Positions 24,292 to 28,004 of a stretch of 28,004 bases of DNA are shown piece after piece (the stretch's first letter is position 1; the number at the start of each line of letters is the position of its first letter). Source of the DNA: JANRKF01 sp964518725 (lineage in GTDB: Bacteria > Pseudomonadota > Alphaproteobacteria > Rickettsiales > SXRF01). Where the stretch lies: positions 1 to 28,004 of the forward strand of contig CAZFKP010000025.1 in NCBI GenBank assembly GCA_964518725.1, in the 5' to 3' direction. The notes beneath the pieces were generated by a model, which saw nothing but the letters and a program-made list of their open reading frames with translations, had not been told where the DNA came from and ran no database searches. The position numbers and the translations under genes are program-made.

Positions 24292-25094
24292 GCGATTTCC
24301 TCCCTGATGGCGCAAGCATCATCGGCATCCCTCCCGGCAAAGATAGCAAAAAACCGCAGCTGGTTGCCACCAATCACGGGCTGGAAGTGCGCCATATCGG
24401 CAAGCGTTACGCCGGACGGCCGGTGGTGCGCGATTTCAGCCTGCGGCTCACACGCGGCGAAGCCGTGGGATTGCTTGGCCCCAATGGCGCCGGTAAAACC
24501 ACCAGCTTTTATATGATTACCGGACTGGTGCGCCCCGATGTCGGGCAGATATTGCTTGATGGTGAGGACATCACCCGCCTGCCCATGTACCGCCGTGCGC
24601 GCCTCGGCATCGGCTACCTGCCGCAGGAGGCTTCGATTTTCCGCGGCCTAACCGTCGAGCAGAATATCATGTCGGTGCTGGAAATCGTTGAGAAAGACCC
24701 CAATAACCGTATCCACCAGCTCGACGAACTGCTGGCTGAATTCTCGATCACCCATTTGCGGCTGGCGCAGGGCATTACGCTGTCAGGCGGGGAGCGGCGA
24801 CGGGTGGAAATCGCCCGCGCACTGGCGAGCAGGCCTGCCTTCATCCTGCTGGATGAACCGCTGGCCGGGATCGACCCCATCGCGGTTGATGAGGTGCGGA
24901 AGCTCGTAAAACACTTGAAAGACCGCGGCATCGGCGTGCTGATTACCGACCATAATGTGCGCGAGACGCTCGATATCATCGACCGCGCCTACATCATGCA
25001 CGATGGCTCAGTACTGATGGAAGGTTCGCCGAACGACATCGTGAACGACATGAATGTCCGCAGGCTCTACCTCGGCGAGCGATTCAGCCTGTAA
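24288..25094 (+). CDS. lptB: LPS export ABC transporter ATP-binding protein LptB
   Basis: LptB powers extraction of LPS from the inner membrane with LptF and LptG. Walker A is GPNGAGKTT, the Q-loop is in YLPQEASIFRGLTVEQN, the ABC signature is LSGGERRR, Walker B is FILLDEPLAGID, and the switch His is in LITDHNVRETL. The LptB-specific motif SGGERRRVEIARAL and the C-terminal NVRRLYLGERF agree with the family. At 268 residues it carries an N-terminal extension of about 28 residues compared with the usual 241. An rpoN gene, which often follows lptB, is not present here. The start ATG overlaps the lptA stop. The 3' end faces a minus-strand gene 13 bases away without an obvious terminator. Confidence 0.95.
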   Translation: MSDFLPDGASIIGIPPGKDSKKPQLVATNHGLEVRHIGKRYAGRPVVRDFSLRLTRGEAVGLLGPNGAGKTTSFYMITGLVRPDVGQILLDGEDITRLPMYRRARLGIGYLPQEASIFRGLTVEQNIMSVLEIVEKDPNNRIHQLDELLAEFSITHLRLAQGITLSGGERRRVEIARALASRPAFILLDEPLAGIDPIAVDEVRKLVKHLKDRGIGVLITDHNVRETLDIIDRAYIMHDGSVLMEGSPNDIVNDMNVRRLYLGERFSL

Positions 25095-25107
25095 ACGCAA
25101 GCCAAGC

Positions 25108-25491
25108 CTACCGGCGAGCCAATTTCTGTTCTTCGCGGTCGTCGTGCTCGGCAAGCGCATGTTCCGGCGACGCGCTCATGCTGGCGATCATTGCACTGCC
25201 CTGTGAAATATTTTCAACCCGTATTTCAATCAGCCGCGTTACCAACTGATGTTCTGCATCAGGCACCGTCATGCTGATATCATAGAGTTTCTGGCTACGA
25301 TCACCGTTCAGCGTGATGCCAAGCGCGGTCGCAACCGCTTCGGGATTATTTAGGTCGATATCGTTCTCCACCAGTGGTGCCGGCACCAGCATATCGATCC
25401 GCCCGCTACCGTGATCTGCCTGATGCGCTGCTGGCCGCGGCTCGCAAGCCACCAACGTAAATAACAGCACGATGCAGGGGTAAAAACGCAT
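25108..25491 (-). CDS. Putative lipoprotein of unknown function
   Basis: 127 residues with a lipoprotein signal: short basic start, hydrophobic segment, and lipobox LVAC with Cys16 (YPCIVLLFTLVAC). The mature part has no recognised domain. It has a beta-looking segment (QKLYDISMTVPDAEHQLV then RLIEIRVENI) and an acidic, basic-tipped tail. Residue +2 after the Cys is Glu. It begins nine bases after the stop of the channel-like gene, so both are probably one transcript. Function is unknown. Confidence 0.75.
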   Translation of the reverse strand: MRFYPCIVLLFTLVACEPRPAAHQADHGSGRIDMLVPAPLVENDIDLNNPEAVATALGITLNGDRSQKLYDISMTVPDAEHQLVTRLIEIRVENISQGSAMIASMSASPEHALAEHDDREEQKLARR

Positions 25492-25500
25492 GTGCCAATT

Positions 25501-25962
25501 CTACCGTTTGCGATGCGGCAATGTCCAGAATTTTTCCATGGCAAGATAGGTGAATGTCACCGTCCAGCCAATGAGGATAAATCCAGAGAGCGACTCAACG
25601 CCGGTGATCATCCGCAGCGCGCCTTCCGGCGTGACGTCCCCCAAGCCGAGCGTCGTATAGCTCACCGCCGAAAAATACAGGCAGCCAAAAATATCAATGG
25701 CATATTCGCCCTTATCCACGACACCGCCCGCCAGCGTTCCCATGCCATAATGAATGAGCAGGTAATATACCACTCCAAAAATCCAGATATTGGTGATGTG
25801 ACCGAGGAATACCGCACCAATCACCAGCAGCACCCGCTTTCGCGGCATCATCGTCATGTGCGGAAGCCTGCCCCACACAAAACGCAGTAGCTCATAAATC
25901 ACCAAACTGCACGCGCAGATGAGCAGAATACCGATGATGGAGGTGATGATAAATTCTTGCAT
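25501..25962 (-). CDS. Potassium-channel-like membrane protein (Ion_trans_2 type)
   Basis: 153 residues with about three membrane helices: residues 4-26, 44-70 and about 115-142. A re-entrant pore loop precedes the last helix. The pore carries a filter-like sequence TTLGLGD (103-109), compared with the usual TVGYGD of potassium channels. The pore helix CLYFSAVSYT is typical. No RCK or cyclic-nucleotide domain is present. It is therefore probably a small ion channel subunit acting as a tetramer. The ion cannot be settled from sequence alone. The start ATG at 25962 has no clear ribosome binding site. It is upstream of, and likely co-transcribed with, the lipoprotein gene. Confidence 0.8.
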   Translation of the reverse strand: MQEFIITSIIGILLICACSLVIYELLRFVWGRLPHMTMMPRKRVLLVIGAVFLGHITNIWIFGVVYYLLIHYGMGTLAGGVVDKGEYAIDIFGCLYFSAVSYTTLGLGDVTPEGALRMITGVESLSGFILIGWTVTFTYLAMEKFWTLPHRKR

Positions 25963-26019
25963 GGGTTTCAGGCTAACTCATGCGAGAGAAATTGGAAAGC
26001 AGCTTATCGCGCGTGGCGG

Positions 26020-26445
26020 CTATGCCGCTTTTATCAATGCCTGCCCATTGACTTCCAGCGTCACATCGATATTGCCATGTGTGGCTTTGGAATAAGGGCA
26101 TACATGATTGGCTTTGCTGACCAAACGCTCCGCCTCTTCCTTTTCAAGTGATGGGAGGGAAACATTGATATGTGCGGCGAGGAAATAGCCGCCCTTATCG
26201 TCCTGATTGAGGTCGACTGCAATAGCAACCGACACCTCACCGAGCGCAATATTTTCTTTCTTCGCCACCGCATCGAGCGCGCTGCCGAAACACGCGGCAT
26301 AGCCGCAGGCAAAGAGCTGTTCAGGGTTTGTTCCGGTCTTGGCTGTAGAAGGAGTGAGATCAAATGACAGACGCTTGTCATCGGTCTCGACATGACCCGC
26401 GCGCCCACCGGTGGAAGTCGCTTTCGCTGTGTATAGATTTTTCAT
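26020..26445 (-). CDS. ohr: Organic hydroperoxide resistance protein Ohr
   Basis: Ohr is a thiol peroxidase that reduces organic and fatty-acid hydroperoxides. The 141-residue protein has the peroxidatic Cys52 (GYAACF), the resolving Cys116 (NHVCPYSKAT), and the catalytic Arg15 and Glu42 positions around GGRAGH and NPEQLFA. It is Ohr rather than OsmC by the opening MKNLYTAKATSTGGRAG. AAAGGAG lies upstream of the ATG at 26445, a strong ribosome binding site. No OhrR is adjacent. The MarR-type gene at 7535 belongs to the same broad family but is 18 kb away. The enzyme is lipoamide-dependent in other species. Confidence 0.93.
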   Translation of the reverse strand: MKNLYTAKATSTGGRAGHVETDDKRLSFDLTPSTAKTGTNPEQLFACGYAACFGSALDAVAKKENIALGEVSVAIAVDLNQDDKGGYFLAAHINVSLPSLEKEEAERLVSKANHVCPYSKATHGNIDVTLEVNGQALIKAA

Positions 26446-26527
26446 GGGATACTCCTTTGGTTGGGTGGTTGGGGAGCATATTTAAGAAAATTGAGTGTAA
26501 AGAGACAATGTGGAACTATGCAAATGG

Positions 26528-26547
26528 ATTCCCGCCTTCGCGGGAAT
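26528..26547. repeat. Short palindromic intergenic element
   Basis: A perfect 8-base inverted repeat with a 4-base loop (ATTCCCGC, CTTC, GCGGGAAT). Elements of this core are scattered between genes in many proteobacterial genomes. It lies between ohr and the next minus-strand gene, next to a terminator hairpin. It has no long T run on the plus strand, so it is not a convincing terminator on its own. Confidence 0.5.
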
Positions 26548-26568
26548 GACAAAATTTAGTTACAAAAA

Positions 26569-26588
26569 AACCCGCTCGATGGCGGGTT
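26569..26588 (-). terminator. Rho-independent terminator of the AT-rich orphan gene
   Basis: AACCCGC (26569-26575) and GCGGGTT (26582-26588) form a 7-bp stem with a 6-base loop. On the minus strand it is followed by a run of seven T (26570-26564). It lies about 40 bases past the stop of the gene at 26629-27228. Confidence 0.8.
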
Positions 26589-26628
26589 GGATGGCAGAAT
26601 GGGAATGGATTTTTCTGGATTCGCTTGT

Positions 26629-27228
26629 TCAATAGGTTGGCAATATTATTTTGTTAGCATTCCAAATTATGCCTCCCATCAAGCTGTCTTCTGATATAGA
26701 TATTTGATGCTCTTCACCTGTTTTTAGAAGTATGATCAAATCTATTCCGCTCTCAGTTTTTTTCAAAGTCAATTGATTCACATAAGTCAAATCATCTGCA
26801 CTACTATAGTTTAAGGGACAATCCTCAATAATTGCTCGGAGAGTCATCGCAAAACCATTCCATTTATACTCTTGGACACATAAATCAGCACTGATACCCA
26901 GCTTTTCCAAAAATTCATATATTTCGCGCCGCAATACATGCAGATGAAATATATCAAGTACTAATAGTGCCTCTTCATGAAGATTATTAGCCAGCCTTGC
27001 CGCCACAATATTATCAATTCTTCTCATGACGGGAGATATGGTCTTAGTACCCTTTAATTCCGTATGCAGCACCCAGTCACAATATAATTTTAGCGTTGGT
27101 GGAATAGGAAAGTCATTAATAGCGTTCTTCAATTTTCGTAACTGGCATAAAAAATAAACAACCCTATATTCACTGTCTATAGGGTGCATCATGAATTCAT
27201 TTAATTTTGAAACAATATCAGGCTTCAT
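26629..27228 (-). CDS. Hypothetical protein, AT-rich orphan next to the rRNA operon
   Basis: 199 residues, family not recognised. No signal peptide or membrane segment. The middle is helical (LHEEALLVLDIFHLHVLRREIYEFLEKLG) and the end has alternating strands (DLIILLKTGEEHQISIS). Base composition is clearly different from neighbouring genes: one sampled line (26701-26760) is about 33 percent GC, against about 58 percent in a sampled line (25561-25620) of the nearby channel gene. It sits directly downstream of the 5S gene and has its own terminator. This suggests insertion of foreign DNA beside the rRNA operon, but no mobile-element gene or repeat boundary is visible. No clear ribosome binding site precedes the ATG at 27228. 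Confidence 0.65.
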   Translation of the reverse strand: MKPDIVSKLNEFMMHPIDSEYRVVYFLCQLRKLKNAINDFPIPPTLKLYCDWVLHTELKGTKTISPVMRRIDNIVAARLANNLHEEALLVLDIFHLHVLRREIYEFLEKLGISADLCVQEYKWNGFAMTLRAIIEDCPLNYSSADDLTYVNQLTLKKTESGIDLIILLKTGEEHQISISEDSLMGGIIWNANKIILPTY

Positions 27229-27253
27229 TCTGAAATTCGTTATTGTGATGTGA

Positions 27254-27319
27254 GCGCAGGAGCGCGAGCCAGTCTTGAGCGCGTTTCATGCGAAAGTCAG
27301 GAGACTTTCGCGGAAACAA
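27254..27319. repeat. Two-hairpin repeat unit, copy A (downstream of 5S)
   Basis: Hairpin 1 is GCGC-AGGA-GCGC (27254-27265). Hairpin 2 has a 9-bp stem, 27290-27298 with 27303-27311, and loop AGGA. The spacer GCCAGTCTTGAGC is shared with copy B. The stems differ from copy B but stay paired. Sequence is given on the plus strand. The transcript of the rRNA operon would be the complement. Confidence 0.7.
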
Positions 27320-27321
27320 CT

Positions 27322-27471
27322 AAAAAAAAGAAAAGCCCCTTGCGGACTGGCGACCACCTACTCTCCCAAGCCTTGAGACTTAGTACCATCGGCAGCTGCG
27401 CGTTTCACGGTCGTGTTCGGAATGGGAACGGGTGTTTCCACGCAACTTGTAATCACCAGACCGCAAGGGGC
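27322..27471 (-). terminator. rRNA operon end: 5S flanking stem plus T tract
   Basis: An 11-bp perfect complementarity (27335-27345 with 27461-27471) brackets the 5S gene. On the transcribed strand it is followed by TTTTCTTTTTTTT (27334-27322). The long stem may serve for 5S processing, and the T tract may serve for termination. Confidence 0.55.
27343..27463 (-). rRNA. rrf: 5S ribosomal RNA
   Basis: On the minus strand the sequence shows typical 5S features: ACACCCGTTCCCATTCCGAA, then GCCGATGGTACTAAGTC and TTGGGAGAGTAGG near the 3' end. Terminal helix strands CGGTCTGG and CCAGTCCG pair with one mismatch. Ends are estimated and could be off by a few bases. It lies about 230 bases after the end of 23S. 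Confidence 0.92.
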
Positions 27472-27530
27472 TTCCTCGCGTCTGAATAGGTTTTTCTGAG
27501 CACCTTTATTTTGAAGAGCATCTCATCGCC

Positions 27531-27598
27531 GCAAGTCAGAAGACTTGCCAGCCTTGAGCCTCGCTTCATACAAAATTCAGAAGAATTTTGCGGAAGCA
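27531..27598. repeat. Two-hairpin repeat unit, copy B (23S-5S spacer)
   Basis: Hairpin 1 is GCAAGTC-AGAA-GACTTGC (27531-27548). Hairpin 2 is CAAAATTC-AGAA-GAATTTTG (27571-27590). Between them lies GCCAGCCTTGAGCCTCGCTTCAT, 20 bases of which match the equivalent part of copy A with few changes. Same order and loop type as copy A. Confidence 0.7.
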
Positions 27599-27654
27599 TT
27601 TATAGTATTCTGCACTGCACATTGAAATGTTCAGGCAATCGTCCAGTGGTTTAA

Positions 27655-27690
27655 AGCCTAAGCCTTAAACCTCGCTTCTTGCGAAGCGAA
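27655..27690. repeat. Partial repeat copy C next to the 23S 3' end
   Basis: Contains GCCTTAAACCTCGCTTC, matching the spacer of copy B. It is followed by a short hairpin CGCTTC-TTGC-GAAGCG (27673-27688). It appears to be a degraded or shortened member of the same repeat family. Confidence 0.5.
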
Positions 27691-28004
27691 GAAATTAGTC
27701 AATCGGATTATTAGTACTGGTTAGCTTAAGATGTTACCACCCTTACACACCCAGCCTATCAACGTGGTGGTCTACCACGATCCTAATGGGGAAAACTTGT
27801 CTTGAGGTCGGTTTCACGCTTAGATGCTTTCAGCGTTTATCCGTTCCGTACGTAGCTACCCTGCGTATGCTCTTGGCAGAACAACAGGTACACCAGCGGT
27901 ACGTCCAACCCGGTCCTCTCGTACTAAGGTCAGATCCTCTCAATTTTCCTACACCCACGGCAGATAGGGACCGAACTGTCTCACGACGTTCTAAACCCAG
28001 CTCA
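27691..28004 (-). rRNA. rrl: 23S ribosomal RNA, 3' end (partial)
   Basis: The minus strand reads as 23S domain VI. The sarcin-ricin loop AGTACGAGAGGACC is at about 27913-27926, and the 3' terminal region CTAACCAGTACTAAT is close to position 27710-27724. The gene continues past the right edge. The 3' end near 27691 is estimated by comparison with the terminal stem of other 23S genes. No tRNA gene is seen in the 23S-5S spacer or just after 5S. Confidence 0.95.

Noticed and set aside
27463..27691. tRNA gene in the 23S-5S spacer
   Set aside because: No cloverleaf or T-loop sequence could be found. The structured parts are explained by the hairpin repeats.

Overview
The window looks like chromosomal DNA of a flagellated alphaproteobacterium. 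The reasons are the gene order fliF-fliG-fliH(flbE)-fliN-flbD-flhA, which matches the Caulobacter-type flagellar operon, a sigma-54 activator of FlbD type inside that operon, an LPS export cluster kdsD-lptC-lptA-lptB, and the rRNA sequence. I cannot place the genus. Most genes are moderately GC-rich, and a few inserts are clearly more AT-rich.

Region 1 (1-8700) is a mixed housekeeping and accessory stretch. On the minus strand there are a SAM methyltransferase running off the left edge, an unrecognised 329-residue protein, a protein with a possible transglutaminase-like Cys-His-Asp triad, a 48-residue membrane protein with a strong terminator, and a GmhB-type heptose phosphatase. On the plus strand are parE (topoisomerase IV subunit B), an M17 leucyl aminopeptidase and a small MarR-type regulator. 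A lone type IV pilin-like gene (minus) closes the region.

Region 2 (8700-19631) is a long, tightly packed flagellar operon: fliF, fliG, fliH, fliN, flbD, flhA, flhF, flhG and a FliK-like gene. It covers the MS ring, switch, export apparatus, export-ATPase regulator, sigma-54 checkpoint activator and the polar placement/number pair FlhF-FlhG. The 200-base gap in front of fliF, shared with the divergent pilin gene, carries three DnaA-box-like sequences spaced 11 and 21 bases apart, and two imperfect CtrA-like motifs.

Region 3 (19690-25962) contains a probably frameshifted small gene, a polyprenyl diphosphate synthase, a tiny two-TM protein, RNase D, and the overlapping kdsD-lptC-lptA-lptB genes that make the Kdo precursor and move LPS to the surface. 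Facing them on the minus strand are a small lipoprotein and a potassium-channel-like protein.

Region 4 (26020-28004) has an Ohr peroxidase, an AT-rich orphan gene, and the 3' end of an rRNA operon on the minus strand (23S 3' end, spacer, 5S, terminator). Both sides of the 5S gene carry copies of a two-hairpin repeat whose stems differ in a compensating way, the most unusual non-coding structure in the window.

No CRISPR array, insertion sequence, prophage or obvious defence system was seen. The best candidates for something undescribed are the hairpin repeat family around 5S, the phased DnaA boxes in front of the flagellar operon, and the perfect CtrA-type motif upstream of the 48-residue membrane protein gene.
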